A DNA stretch of 64,000 bases, taken from Ianthella basta. Lineage: Eukaryota > Porifera > Demospongiae > Verongiida > Ianthellidae. The stretch covers positions 2,053,001 through 2,117,000 of the forward strand of contig OZ025875.1 in assembly GCA_964019415.1 (NCBI GenBank), written 5' to 3'. Numbering within the stretch: the first letter of the stretch is position 1; the number at the start of each line of letters is the position of its first letter. Positions 14,201 through 23,872 of this stretch are shown piece by piece. Under the pieces are notes generated by a model. It was given only the letters and a program-made list of their open reading frames with translations, ran no database searches and was not told the DNA's origin. The position numbers and the translations under genes were made by a program.

Positions 14201-17200
14201 CCAGCAAGATCTGATGAAGTATCAATATTAATCAATGGTGAGAACATTTTGATACTCAACTGAGACTGCAACTGAGAAATTTTGTGTCAATGTATCATTG
14301 TGCAGGCATAGTCCAACTCCGTGTCCGAATTGACTTTGGGAGTAGAAGAAAACGACAATCCAATTCCAATGCTGATATTATAGAGACTGTGAGTGACTTA
14401 ACATACTGGTACATACTAGGTAACCATTAGATGTGTGCTTGTGTATATTCCCTGTTATTAGCTGCAGTTGCAAACAGTGAACCAACCTCTAGCAGTGGAA
14501 GGAGACTATGTAGCCACTGTGTACTCAGTGGAACCTGCTGGGGACAACACCACTGACATTGTGATCACCGTGGCAACCAACAGCTCAGAATCTCCTGCAA
14601 ATCTCACTGATCACCTGACACGGCCTCTTGAACAAACACTGGAAGAAGCTACAGACATCAACGAGCAAATCTCATTTACTGTAGAGACCACTGAGAGATA
14701 TGGTATGCATTTGTCTAGCCAACTGATGTATGATCCTGTGTACAGTGAATGCAGATCTCGAGCATCCTGAATGCAATTTAATGCCTGTAGCTGATTCCTT
14801 ACAATGGCTATGACTACTGTGAATGTGTTGTAGTGATCATGCAGCACTCATACCTCATTCACTACTCCTCTTTACCAAGATGGCTGTCCTGAACTGCCTG
14901 ACTCATCCTGTGGTAATGTTGGTTCAGTGACTTGGCCTCAGACTGAGATAGGCCAGGTAGCCTCAGTCCAATGCCAGTGTGGGTTAGATGACCCACTGAT
15001 CCAACAACTGACAGGCACACGGAGATGTGGTGGTAGGTATGAAACTGGTGCAGTGTGGGAGGAACCACAGTGTGACAGCTGCAGTTTCAGCAAGACGAGG
15101 AGAATGCTTTGTGCACTTGCTGAGGTTGGTTGATTCATTGGACAGGTGGTTATGAGACAGATTAGAGATATACATTGGCTATGGACATCTCATGTGCATG
15201 TTACCGGATTCCGATTCGGCCATTTTCTTGGTCCATTCGTGCATATGATGCCACTCTCTATAGATTGATAACCCAGCCCAGCTTGCCGCCCTTCTGGTGA
15301 ATATAACTGGTTCTGGTAGTGCTGAGATTGAGAGTGCAGATGTCTCCCTTATTGTGGGGCTGCTGGAAACTGTCACACAATCCACAGAAGACCTACAACA
15401 GAAGGATGTGAGTGGCTAAATCCTCTGATGACTAGTCAATGTCATTCTTCACTATTGTTGCTGTTGGTTGTATTCTGCATGTTGCAGGTTCAGATGGATG
15501 TCCTCTTGATTGTGAGCAATGTTCAGCAAGTGCCTCCTGACCAGCTGGCAGCCAGTCAGGAAGAGACAGATTCATCAAACAGGTTTGTGCATGCTCTTGC
15601 AAGGTTAAATACCTTGACCAGCTGACAGTGAGGGTAACTGCTTGTTTATTGTCATTTTGGTGCACTTACAGAATTTTAAGGATTGTGGATGACGTACTGA
15701 ATGTTGTTGAGGTGGCTCCTGAAAAACCTTTTGAGTTTGCTGCTCCATACTTTGGTGTTCGAGTTGAGGTGCCTCCTGAAGATCTAGATGATGAGAAACT
15801 CTTTGCCCCTGATTTAGGAGCCTTGTTGAGCCAAGTAATGAACAGGACTGCAGCAAGCATGCAGATGGAAGATATGCCGGAAGTGCCATCGGCTGCAATT
15901 TCTCTCGCATCGACTCTTCTGAGAGGTGACAATGGAACGAGACGACTTATATCAATATCAGTGTTTGTATGTGATTCTCTGTTTCAAGAACGGGCAAGTA
16001 TGACAATGGACAACCGCACCAGAGAGATTGTTGGAAGCATTGTAGTTGATTTATCTTTGCGGTCAGGTGGAAAAGTAATTCCAATTGCTAAGCCTCCAAA
16101 CAGCAATGTAGTGCAGCCACGCTTCACTAAAACAACGGTAAGCTGTTACAAATGAGAACATGAGAATTACAATAGTGCAGACTGCGTGTTCTAGCACTGC
16201 TTGTGGTCTCTTCTCACATTCAGCTTGCTAGAGAGGAAGGAAACAATACAAGCTGCCGATTTTGGAACTTTACAGCTGATGGTGAACTACTCAGATCCAT
16301 TCATAGGAATTGCTCACTCAACCTGTTTATGACAGTGTGCATTAACTGTATAGGTATAGCGCATTCTGATTCCTCCTATAATGTGCATATATTATATCAT
16401 CCTATAATGCAGGTGGTTCTGGTGCATGGGACAGCAGTAACTGCAGAGTGCTCAATGAAACTGCAGAGGAAGTGGAGTGTGGCTGTGATCATCTCACTCA
16501 CTTTGCCATTCTGCTGGTGAGTGACTGACAACATGCATAGAATAATGCCAGCAGTACACTTCTTGCCATGAATGGTGTAATGGGCTGTTCTTGCGTGCCA
16601 TCCTCAGTGTGCATAGTCTTTTATAGCAACTTTCCCATTACCAGGCTGTTCGTCTTTCCTGTTACCATGCAAGTATTCCGCTTGCTTCACAGTGTCCTTC
16701 CTTTCCATTCCTCATCGGTAGGACATCACCCCTGACTCACCAACAATGTCTACTCCAGCTAGTACTGCCCTTGAAGGAGTGTCTTACATTGGCACTGTAC
16801 TCTCCATCATTGGCCTCATCATTATAATCATCACATACCTTGGAGAGAAGTGAGTAGTACTGTGTTGCTAGAGCATATGTATGCAACTAATTGCTGGGGT
16901 ATGAAGCCATTCTTCTGTGCAAATGTCTATGCATATGTACCGTATATGGCCGAATAGAGGCCCGGGCCTCTATTTCTTTCAAGAGGGTTTTGACCTGGCC
17001 TCTATTCAAGCCTGGCCTCTATTAAAATGAACTGATTCCTAGCCATGTTTCCTATATAAAATTACTGAAAAGACATGGCTGTCGTTCAGGATCCACACGT
17101 GCTGAGAAGGCACGAGTTCTCAGTAGTCGCCAAGCTCGCAATTTGGTCTCATCCAGCAACTCCCATCTCTCTCGCATGCAGCGGCTTCTTTCACATCTTC

Positions 17201-19775
17201 ACTACATTCGCTTCATACCCTCAGGGAGAATTAGCTACGCAGTGTGCTTCTCTTCTGACTTGGACATTGCTACTGCAGCAGGAAATAAGTAAGCAATGCG
17301 TGTGCACTGTGTTCAATTCGCACCTCGTATTCGTACCTAAAGCGTGCACCTCAGATGCTGCAGAGTGCCAGTGTGTGGGTTCCGGATCCGGCTTCAATTC
17401 AAACCTAGCTTCTATTCAAGTCCCGGGTTCTATTAAAGATTCGCTGCTCTCAAATTATGACGTTTCAGCATTAACAATCATGAATGTCTTCCTTAGCTAG
17501 TAAGGAGACTGCATGGCAATACTTCTGCATTGTAACTTTCCTAAGGCAGTATTAGTGTTGAAAGCCTTTGGAGCAGATGGTTATAAATTGTACTGACCAC
17601 ATTTGGCCCAGGTGTATGAACCATGTAGTGGCAAAGCTTCTATATAGCCTATACATGTCATGGCATTCACTTTATAAATCATCCATCCAACACACTGTCC
17701 AGTGCCATGTAACATAACGCTTCATTTTCTGTTTCAGTGCACTTTTGTTTGAGCAAAGTGACTTTACCTAATCTCCTAAAATTGCTTTAAACTTAATGTT
17801 CTTTTACATATACTGCCATATTTATATGGATGCGGAATCATGCATGGTATGTGAATCTCAGATACTGTATAGAGATACAATGGACTGAGAATGACCTAAG
17901 AATAACAATAAAAAATGACTATGTAAGTCAATAATATTTGCATAAGTGTATGTGAAGAGTTAATTACAATGGTCTATGTACCATGGTAACATTAATGAAA
18001 GATAACGTTTGAAACTACACATGGTAAGGAAAGAAAGGGGGAAGGGAAAAATGGCAGTGAACTGGACCAGCAATGGCGACCTCCAGATCATAAGCCAACC
18101 CTTTAGCAGCCAGGTCACTGGTCACCGCCAACAGCCACCGATCCATTCCCTCCTTATATACCAATCTGGGCAGGCTCCATCTAGAGCCTCCTTTGAAACT
18201 TCACACTGACTAATCAGATTATCAGCACTGGAGGTTGCCAGTGCTGGTCCGGTTCACTGCCATTTTCCCTTCCCCCCCTTCTTTCTTTACCATGTGTAGC
18301 TTCAAACATTAGCTTTCCTTTGTACATACATGAAAGTATTTGTCATCATCTTTACCTTTATACTCCTGTACTCCACTCAGGAAACTGAGGAAGGCTATCC
18401 ATGTAAAGCTGTTGCTCAACCTCTGCTTTGCTCTGTTGGGACTGTATGTCACCTTCATCATCAGCACTGTCTCAACTGGTGTACCTGTGCTCTGTGGAGT
18501 GGTCTCTGCTCTCATGCACTACTTCTTCCTGGCTGTGTTCTTCTGGATGGCAGCAGAAGCCATCCAGTTGCACAGGAAGTTGGTGACTGTGTTCAAACCA
18601 AACATCACAAGCTATGTCAAGATTGCCATGGCAATATGCTGGGGTAGGTTGGTGCATGTGGAGAGGGAAAGTAACGCAATAACTTGCATTTTCTTTGTAC
18701 CGTATTGCCTTCATGTGCAATCCTACCTCCTACAGTGGTTCCAGCTTTCATTGTGGTGTTCTCCATGGCTCCATACTACCACAACTACATTCATTCAAGA
18801 TTGTAAGGAGCTTGACAGAATACTGCACTGTAATGCCTCTGTTCAGTGTACTTAAAGTTGGTGTTTTCTCTTTCTTCAAATTGCAGCTGCCGTGTGTATG
18901 GATATTCCTTCTATATTGGTCTGCTTGTACCATTTGGTGTCATCTACATCATGAATTGGGTCATATTCATTCTCATCTTTGCCAATCTATTGTGTAAGTC
19001 CAATGTTAGGGAGGAGACAAGCAAGAATGGAAACCTTCGTAAACTGAAGGAGAACTTTATGATTGCCCTGGGACTGTCCCTTCTGTTTGGAATGGGCTGG
19101 GCCGTTGGTCTGCTAGCCACCAGTGATCTTCCTGATGCAGTGCGCTACCCTGCTGAGTGGGTCTTCACCCTGACTACTGCCTTCCTGGGTGTGTACCTGT
19201 TTGTCCTGCATGTTCTAAAATCTCAAGAAGCACGTAGACTTTGGAAGAGGTGGCTTCTCTGCCAGCGTAAGCAGGCTGCTCATGGCATGTCAACCAGTAA
19301 TACAAGCAAGTCTCGCTTGACTTCCACTCTCGTATTCTGGACAAGGGCTTTTAGACGTAGCACACTGAGGGAGGATGGGAAAAGCCCTGACACAATGACA
19401 CATAACACACCTGCTGCATCTGATAATCTACACTTTTTCTCTAGTCCTACTAGAAGGATGATAGACACTGCCTCCACTTTTGCTGAGCCATCCTCTGTGA
19501 AGGGAAATACCACTGCTGAGGGCCCAACTCCCATTTTGCCACCAGTGAAGATTCAGTTAGTCAGCAATTTGGACCAATATGAACAGTCCAACAATGAAGA
19601 ACCTGTGAAAGTGGACATTGACACTGACTCCAGCATTGAAACCATGAGTTTCCATGACAACTCCTCTTTGTTGGGCTTTAATGCTCTCTCTGCTCAGCAA
19701 GACCCAGCTCCAACTGGCACAGATGGAGATTGCTACACAGTCCAGAACAAGGAAACTGATCATGAAAGGCTCTGA
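5222..19775 (+). CDS. Copy A: adhesion G-protein-coupled receptor (FN3-Ig-EGF-Ig-HormR-GAIN-GPS-7TM)
   Basis: Predicted cell-surface adhesion GPCR, 21 exons, 1,522 codons, no internal stop. Exons: 5222-5255, 5351-5374, 10432-10743, 10849-10935, 12075-12311, 12862-13164, 13263-13634, 13754-13891, 13959-14237, 14306-14388, 14462-14702, 14880-15124, 15264-15407, 15488-15582, 15672-16137, 16224-16281, 16413-16516, 16722-16849, 18381-18643, 18736-18802, 18887-19775. Approximate residues: signal peptide 1-19, FN3 20-123 and 124-231, Ig 232-332 and 333-456, EGF-like 457-502, Ig 503-595, furin-site module 596-703, hormone-receptor-like cysteine domain 704-785, GAIN 786-1039, GPS to 1074 ending [13 protein letters not shown]1 1075-1116, TM2 to TM7 up to about 1350, then a tail of about 170 residues. 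The start is chosen because [10 protein letters not shown] is hydrophobic, follows a TATA box, and joins in phase. Ligand and G protein cannot be inferred. The first-to-third exon linkage spans a 5-kb intron and is the least certain part. Confidence 0.85.
5566..6156. mobile_element. MITE, 591 bp, CAGCCC...GGGCTG termini, Harbinger-like
   Basis: The termini are inverted repeats: CAGCCCATTTACACTA on the left and TAGTGTAAACGGGCTG on the right. The interior is packed with copies of GGAACGGTT and its complement. The flanks are TTA on the left and TGA on the right. The duplicated region in gene D (near 47740) has the same flank without the insertion, reading CACCTATAACCCTC. A 3-bp TTA/TAA target is typical of PIF/Harbinger elements; the imperfect match on the right makes this tentative. 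The small reading frames inside are not recognisable proteins. Confidence 0.7.
6160..7316. repeat. Intron 2 of gene A, segment shared with gene D
   Basis: No gene was recognised. The sequence from about 6170 to 7310 aligns with about 47750-48850 in gene D, with indels, including the block TTTGAATGGTC(C/T)CATATATGGAAC (about 6765 and 48350). An imperfect inverted repeat, TTAACCTTTGGTTAAAC / TTTAACCAAAAGTTAA, sits at about 6270-6325. Confidence 0.6.
7317..7350 (-). mobile_element. Helitron-like 3' terminus in reverse orientation
   Basis: Read on the minus strand, a GC-rich hairpin (GGGTGCC GAA GGCGCCC) is followed by TTCTCTG and CTAG. A hairpin a few bases before CTRR is the 3' signature of Helitrons. 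The same hairpin-plus-CTAG layout ends the + strand elements at 45927 and 49225. The paralogous sequence in gene D diverges exactly here. The other end (expected somewhere between 7350 and 8640) was not located. Confidence 0.5.
7454..7777 (-). CDS. Hypothetical 107-codon frame, unidentified
   Basis: Open frame starting [12 protein letters not shown] on the minus strand, with several QESA/QESV repeats (Gln-Glu-Ser) in its second half. It lies in a stretch absent from the duplicated gene D region. A perfect cAMP-response-type palindrome, ATGACGTCAT, is at 7829-7838, about 50 bases before its ATG. No family is recognised. It could be a host exon carried by the Helitron-like element ending at 7317, or a chance frame. 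Confidence 0.2.
   Translation of the reverse strand: MPNIKGNTGLTKMSRHSGMMRAPNVRTPRPSLNLHSQESAPGEKHEPARGELAQRTNQESVQENNQESAQRDHHGSVLFNLEGNTRCVTLQKVIHGGRGVSCVQLYS
8640..12370. repeat. Segmental duplication matching 49540-53230
   Basis: Introns and exons alike are nearly identical between this block and gene D. The roughly 300 bases before the FN3 exon (10130-10431 against 50985-51285) show only isolated differences. Conservation of introns as strongly as exons points to recent duplication or gene conversion rather than selection. The block spans an unidentified minus-strand relic (8787-9669), the first FN3 exon and both halves of the second FN3 domain of gene A. The match stops at 12370, where gene D jumps to the end of an exon of the furin-site module. 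Confidence 0.85.
8787..9213 (-). pseudogene. Remnant of an unidentified protein, two overlapping minus-strand frames
   Basis: Two frames overlap (9213 to 8935 and 8969 to 8787). The first has protein-like composition, including [20 protein letters not shown], and the second continues after an apparent frameshift. The duplicate near 49690-50180 is also broken, by different changes. No family is recognised. It is most likely a dead transposon or host-gene fragment in an intron. The minus-strand frame at 9418-9669 may belong to the same relic. Confidence 0.25.
12420..12840. repeat. Relocated upstream-region fragments inside an intron of gene A
   Basis: Bases 12420-12545 are an inverted copy of sequence near 2900-3030. 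Then, after a run of C and CA, 12590-12835 is a direct copy of the sequence found at 4100-4300 plus 5058-5090 upstream of gene A, again starting TTTTAGCACTCAATCATTAC. The insertion lies between the second FN3 domain and the first Ig exon, and stops just before the TATA box part. No gene is present in it. Confidence 0.75.
14306..14388 (+). other. Exon of copy A with a furin-type cleavage motif
   Basis: The exon encodes ...[14 protein letters not shown]..., matching the R-x-K/R-R pattern cut by furin-like convertases. It lies between the third Ig domain and an 80-residue module with several N-x-S/T sites. The motif is kept in copy B (26001-26083, GSRRKRQSN) and disrupted in copy E, where the frame breaks after AGGAGGAAA. 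Gene D has lost the exon entirely. This is the only asymmetric exon pair in the ectodomain (phase 1 in, phase 0 out, then 0 in and 1 out). Confidence 0.6.
16224..16516 (+). other. GPS autoproteolysis site exons of copy A
   Basis: Two exons (16224-16281 and 16413-16516) encode the GPS. It has the expected pattern: C-R-F-W, G-A-W, a Cys 6 residues later, then [13 protein letters not shown]. In adhesion GPCRs the chain is cut between the Leu and Thr of H-L-T, and the released end becomes the tethered agonist, here THFAILL. The same motif is intact in copies B (27821-28107) and D (54779-55065) and absent from E. Confidence 0.9.
16939..17446. mobile_element. MITE of about 510 bp with AATAGAGGCCCGGG-type inverted ends
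   Basis: The left part has ATAGAGGCCCGGGCCTCTAT, itself palindromic, and further CTGGCCTCTATT units. The right part has the complement-like AAGTCCCGGGTTCTATTAAA. It lies in the intron after the TM1 exon of gene A and is absent from the same intron in copies B and D. The 141-codon frame inside (17075-17500) runs through both ends and is not a recognisable protein. Confidence 0.55.
18009..18311. mobile_element. Foldback MITE, about 300 bp, arms about 80 bp
   Basis: The left arm begins GTTTGAAACTACACATGGTA, and the right end is its near-perfect reverse complement (TACCATGTGTAGCTTCAAAC). The arms extend through a purine-rich tract (AAGAAAGG...GGAAGGG) and GGCAGTGAAC-GGACCAGCA. It sits in the TM1-TM2 intron of copy A only. 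No target duplication could be fixed with confidence. Confidence 0.75.
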
Positions 19776-20278
19776 CACTTTTCCATCATCTGCACCTATG
19801 CTATTTACAGCATACTGTATATCCTCAGTGTGACACAATGCACTATGCTAATCAACTCTGTGCAATACATATCTAGGCTGTATTATACATGCAAATGTAG
19901 TAAGATAATCCGTTCATACACTGATTGCTTTATTGTATTAAGTGAGTGCTTCTATTTTGTAGCCCTATTATAGAGAATGCCAAAATATAATGTACTTGAA
20001 CGTGTGCACTGTTTTAATGTATCAATATAGTTTAACTGAAGTGAAGGGGGTTGGCTAGTCAGAAGCTGCTCAGCTAAGTTTGGCTTGTGATCACTGATAA
20101 CAATTCCTGAAAGCAGTTGATTGAAAAGGTTAAAATAAATGGAAAGTAACCATCTGCACTGGTTCTTCTCAAGGGAGTTACAAGCAGACCACAGCTGTGC
20201 AGATTTGGTCTGGGCATGCATATGGTGTGTGTATTATGCTCATTGCCACCAGATGTACAGTGTTGTCACTGGGATTTC

Positions 20279-20284
20279 AATAAA
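20279..20284 (+). terminator. Candidate poly(A) signal for copy A
   Basis: A canonical AATAAA lies about 500 bases after the stop codon at 19775, in sequence also present downstream of copy C (near 35895), where the hexamer is altered to CATAAA. No transcript evidence is available. Confidence 0.3.
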
Positions 20285-20666
20285 GAGGCATAGACATATT
20301 AGGAGAAGGAATTGAAAGCACTGAAAGTCCAAGATATGGCTAGATATATACAATGAAGATGATCATCAGTTGGTCAGTTGGTCAGCTGCACCACACTGTT
20401 AAACATATGGTTTGACCATCACACCATGGCTAATCAGTGCTCACACCAAAGGTGTGGTCACTCACATCTTTACTGTGATCGAAGTTCACACTGATACCAC
20501 TGCACTGTTGCTCACATCATTTCTGATAGATTAAGGGAAGAATTTCACACACAAAGATGAGTATTAACTATGAATCCTATAAGATCTAAGTATAATAGCT
20601 ACTGTCAGAGATGGCTTAGCCGTATGGTATGTTGAGTACAGTGGGAGGACCTCCTCAAACTAAGTA

Positions 20667-21300
20667 CCGTATGGCCGGAAATTTTGGCGGGGAATTTATT
20701 TTGGCGGATTGGCGGTTTTGAGAGCAATCCGCCAATATTTCTTCCGCCAAAATTTGTGCAATCACATAGTTTTCCTGCTTAACAAGCCTGGTTGTGCCAG
20801 GCCTATAGATTAATTGTCAGCATGGAGTTCACAACTGACAGCAGCGCGAGGACACTACGCTTCCAAAGTGTTTTGCACACTAGAGGTGGAAGAAGAGCCG
20901 AAAGCAATCCGAACGGCGTCGTATATGCGGTCGCTGTGAAGACTGACGTTAAGATCATTGTCGGTAACTTACTGCGGCAGATTCAGCAGCCTGTTCTCTG
21001 TTTCTGCGCTGGAGCGGTACGATTGTGTGCGAGGTCACAGGCTGCAGGCGAATGTTAGCAGATCGGCCAAAAGAGGCTTGAAAACCTTTGTACGTTGCAG
21101 CTCGTGGGAAAAGCTTAGGATTGAAAGGAAAATAACCCAGTTATGGTCAAACAACAGCGCGTGTACTTCTCAAAGACCTTTCAGCAATCTAGCTCTGTTC
21201 GTCCGGATTAGTGCCAAAACTGCCAAAGTACATTCCGACAAATACAGAAATTTCAGCAATCCGCCAAAATAAATTCCCGCCAAAATTTTCGATCATACGG
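20667..21300. mobile_element. TA-inserting MITE, 634 bp, CCGTATG termini
   Basis: Inverted ends of about 43 bp start CCGTATG and contain AATTTTGGCGGG and TTTATTTTGGCGG. They are flanked by TA on each side (20665-20666 and 21301-21302). The paralogous site near 39233 reads AACTAAGTATATTA with a single TA and no insert, which directly proves the insertion. A TA target suits Tc1/mariner-type elements. The two frames inside (20792-21058, 20958-21272) are not transposases. Confidence 0.85.
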
Positions 21301-21514
21301 TATAATATGTGCCCAGTGTAATGTACCATGAGTTTCTTAACAATCCCACCAGGTGGTATTCTGCATACTACGTATATGCATATCGTAGTGTACCATATCT
21401 GCAGTGAAATGCACCGTGAAGCTGAATTATTTAGTGATTAGTCTTGTTACAAACTGTTCTAATAAATGGTTTGCTGCATGTTATACTATGCAAATCTTCA
21501 AAGTAGTGTACCAT

Positions 21515-21562
21515 CTTCGCCCTGAAGAAGACCAAAGCATCTGGTTGAAACGTCGGCAAGGT
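21515..21562 (+). ncRNA. Hammerhead-ribozyme-like motif (copy 1)
   Basis: The core CTGAAGA is at 21522-21528. Stem II pairs ACCAAA with TCTGGT around GCA (one mismatch). GAAA is at 21547-21550, and CGTC follows. Counting the last A of GAAA, stem III is the palindrome ACGT, with cleavage expected after the C. Stem I can pair GCC before the core with GGC after the cleavage site. The fragment shares about 90 bases with 28588-28666 and 29760-29854. Confidence 0.7.
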
Positions 21563-21731
21563 TTTCAACCCTGTTGTGAAGCTGGTATTAGAGAACCAAC
21601 CCTTTCTGTTCCCATAATGGTATGTTATGTACTGCATGATTGGAGTGAGCATCACACTGCAAATGGGTGTCCTCACTGTGGCAACTAGCCACACTAAATT
21701 TGGATGTGAACATCACCGTATTTCAAACAGT

Positions 21732-22554
21732 GCACTGTTAAGAGCTATGTAGGAAAGCCGTGCACTGCTGTTTAGGTTGCATCACTAGCTGTAGTATTCT
21801 AACAATTTACTTTCAGCTCAAAGGTAGAGCACCAGGCAGTATATGCCACTAATAGCTGCACACCTCAACCTACAGCTGGGATGGGTTTGGCTGTATGCAA
21901 TAACTAGTGACGGTACCATCCACATAGTGTATACTATATACACAAGCCTGTATGCAGGGGGTTTGGAGGGTGGGGGGTTCGGTAAGAATTACGCCTGAGA
22001 AGCAGCTCCTATAACTTTTAGCTATAATCATATATACAGAATCCAAGTTGTACTACTACACAGTAGTCTTACAATGGGCAGTGCCACTCAAAACCCTGTT
22101 AAGCTTGAGAAGACCAGCTTAGCTGCTAGCAAGCACAAGCTGGACAATCTCTTTACAGACACTAGAATTGTGCTACATGCTAATCTATACAATGAGTTCC
22201 ACTCTGAGAGTAAAGACCCCCTCCCCCCCAGTCTCAGAACTGTGTACCGGCCTGGTCAATTCATTGGCAGACACATGAAATTGATTGACCAAGAACAGAT
22301 GGGTATGAATGAACACTTTTTTATACAGAGCACTGTGATCACAAGCACATTTCTAGATTTGTAGCTACATGGTCAGACACACAAACATGCATGTTTCAAC
22401 TATGGACTAGCCAAGATTCACTATCTAGCTGCTAGGTTTTATACTAGGAAGGATGCTGTGACTGCAGGCCAGGGCGAGTACCTTCCTGCTTAATAGAGAG
22501 CTGAAGAGAAGTCAATTATTTATCACTCTTCTCTTCCTTCCTCCTCCTGTGTAG
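21732..22554. repeat. Spacer upstream of copy B, homologous to 39640-40060
   Basis: No gene was recognised. Blocks such as CTATGGACTAGCCAAGATTCACT (about 22400 and 40037) and the ACATTTCTAGAT segment are shared with the sequence upstream of gene D. A 96-codon + strand frame at 22074-22364 has no recognisable domain and no signal sequence, and is only partly kept in the homologous stretch. Confidence 0.6.
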
Positions 22555-23805
22555 TTCCTTCAGTGCCTCAAGTAGTCAATGCCACCAGCATTAATTCTAC
22601 CACTGTGTTGGTAACTTGGATTGAGCCTGAGGTGTTTCTCCGTGAGTGCATGCAGAACTGCAACAATGTGGCTAAATGAGCTCCATAAACATAGCTGTGT
22701 GTATTACTCCATGCATGGGTGAGTTGGTGGTTGCTTGTTTGAACAATGACAACTTCTGAATTGGATCTGACTCTTAACTGTAGTGTGTGTAAGTTTGAGA
22801 TGTTGTATTGTAATTTATGCTAACACCTCCTCCCTCTCTCAACTCATGATAACAGCCTGACCACTTATGAGGTGCAGTACCGAGGAGTAGCCACTCCTAA
22901 TAATGTGAGTGGAGCTTTCTTTGAACCTGCTAGGATGATGCTGTCCCATGACATTCTTGGTCTCATGGCTTACTCTACCTACAATGTGTCTGTGAGAGCA
23001 ACAAACCAGTATGAACCCTTCTGCTCCATTGGAATTGCGGGTGGAATATGTTAGCTCCAGAGGGTTCACTCTTGAGTGGAACCCTCCCAGCAAAATGCAA
23101 ATGAAATCACTGACTTCTACCAATTGGAGCTGTTTGCATTTAGCAACCTAGACCTGCTTACATTGAGCCCCATCAATGTTAGCAGTACATCATATGCCTT
23201 CACTGGCCTGGCCCCTTTCACTGGGTATTCAGTCCAAATGTGTGCCTACACCATTGGATGTGGTGACATTGCTCCCTTGAACGCTACTACAATGGGAGGT
23301 GAGATATGTAGGGCAACATAGCTCGAGCTAAGACTGAGAACACAGCACTGGTGTCAATATGATGTCTAAAGTAGGCCAGTCTGTCTCACGTGAGCACTCT
23401 ATGAATTCAGTCTCTATAACTCCATATTATCAAATTTCTGCAGTGCCTCCTGAAGTGGCCCCCTTCGATGGAGTGATCAACAGGCTGATCAGCATGGGAG
23501 ACCAAGTAACCTTTTCCTTTGTCATTGTGAATGAGCCTGTTCCAAACGTCACAAGGGAGGCTATCCAGTGGGTGTTCATGGGAAGTGGAGGTGCTGTCAA
23601 CCTCTCCTGCACTAGTACCCTCAAGTACACCTTCTCTGATGACTGCCTCAACCTCACTGTGAACAACACAGTGGGCAGTGATGCTGGCCTGTATCAGATA
23701 GCAATCACAACTGAAGGTGGAGTAGGTATGAGTGCAGTTGGGATATCAGTCAGTGGAGGTGAGTGAAGAAAACAAGAATTCATGTTCGCTTATGCGCGTG
23801 CACGT

Positions 23806-23816
23806 GTGTGTGTGTG

Positions 23817-23872
<56 letters not shown>
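23806..23872. repeat. (TG)n microsatellite
   Basis: Nearly pure TG tract directly before the acceptor of an Ig exon of copy B (23897). The equivalent intron of copy E carries a much longer tract (60640-60930). Confidence 0.95.

Larger units (their letters stand above)
20392..21731 (-). mobile_element. CACTGTTA-family element, interrupted by two nested insertions
   Basis: The minus-strand copy runs from CACTGTTAAACATATGG at the left to ...TTTCAAACAGTG at the right and matches the element at 699-1262. It is split by a TA-flanked MITE (20667-21300) and by a hammerhead-bearing fragment (about 21514-21610). The relative at about 39180-39640 lacks both insertions and shows the undisturbed sequence. 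Confidence 0.65.

Noticed and set aside
15628..15910. Minus-strand frames opposite the GAIN exons (also near 54169-54639)
   Set aside because: They are shadows of a conserved + strand exon with correct splice sites. No independent minus-strand gene signal is present.
17075..17500. 141-codon + strand frame in the TM1-TM2 intron of gene A
   Set aside because: It lies inside and across the border of a MITE, has no recognisable domain, and is absent from the same intron in B and D.
18340..18855. Single long frame joining TM2-TM4 to downstream sequence as one exon
   Set aside because: The frame reads through the GGTAGGTTG donor at 18644 and loses homology there. The next exon (18736) restores the TM4 sequence [11 protein letters not shown] in the spliced frame.
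22074..22364. 96-codon frame as a possible first exon of copy B
   Set aside because: No signal-peptide character and no FN3 or Ig pattern. The homologous stretch near 39950 does not keep the frame, so it is spacer sequence.
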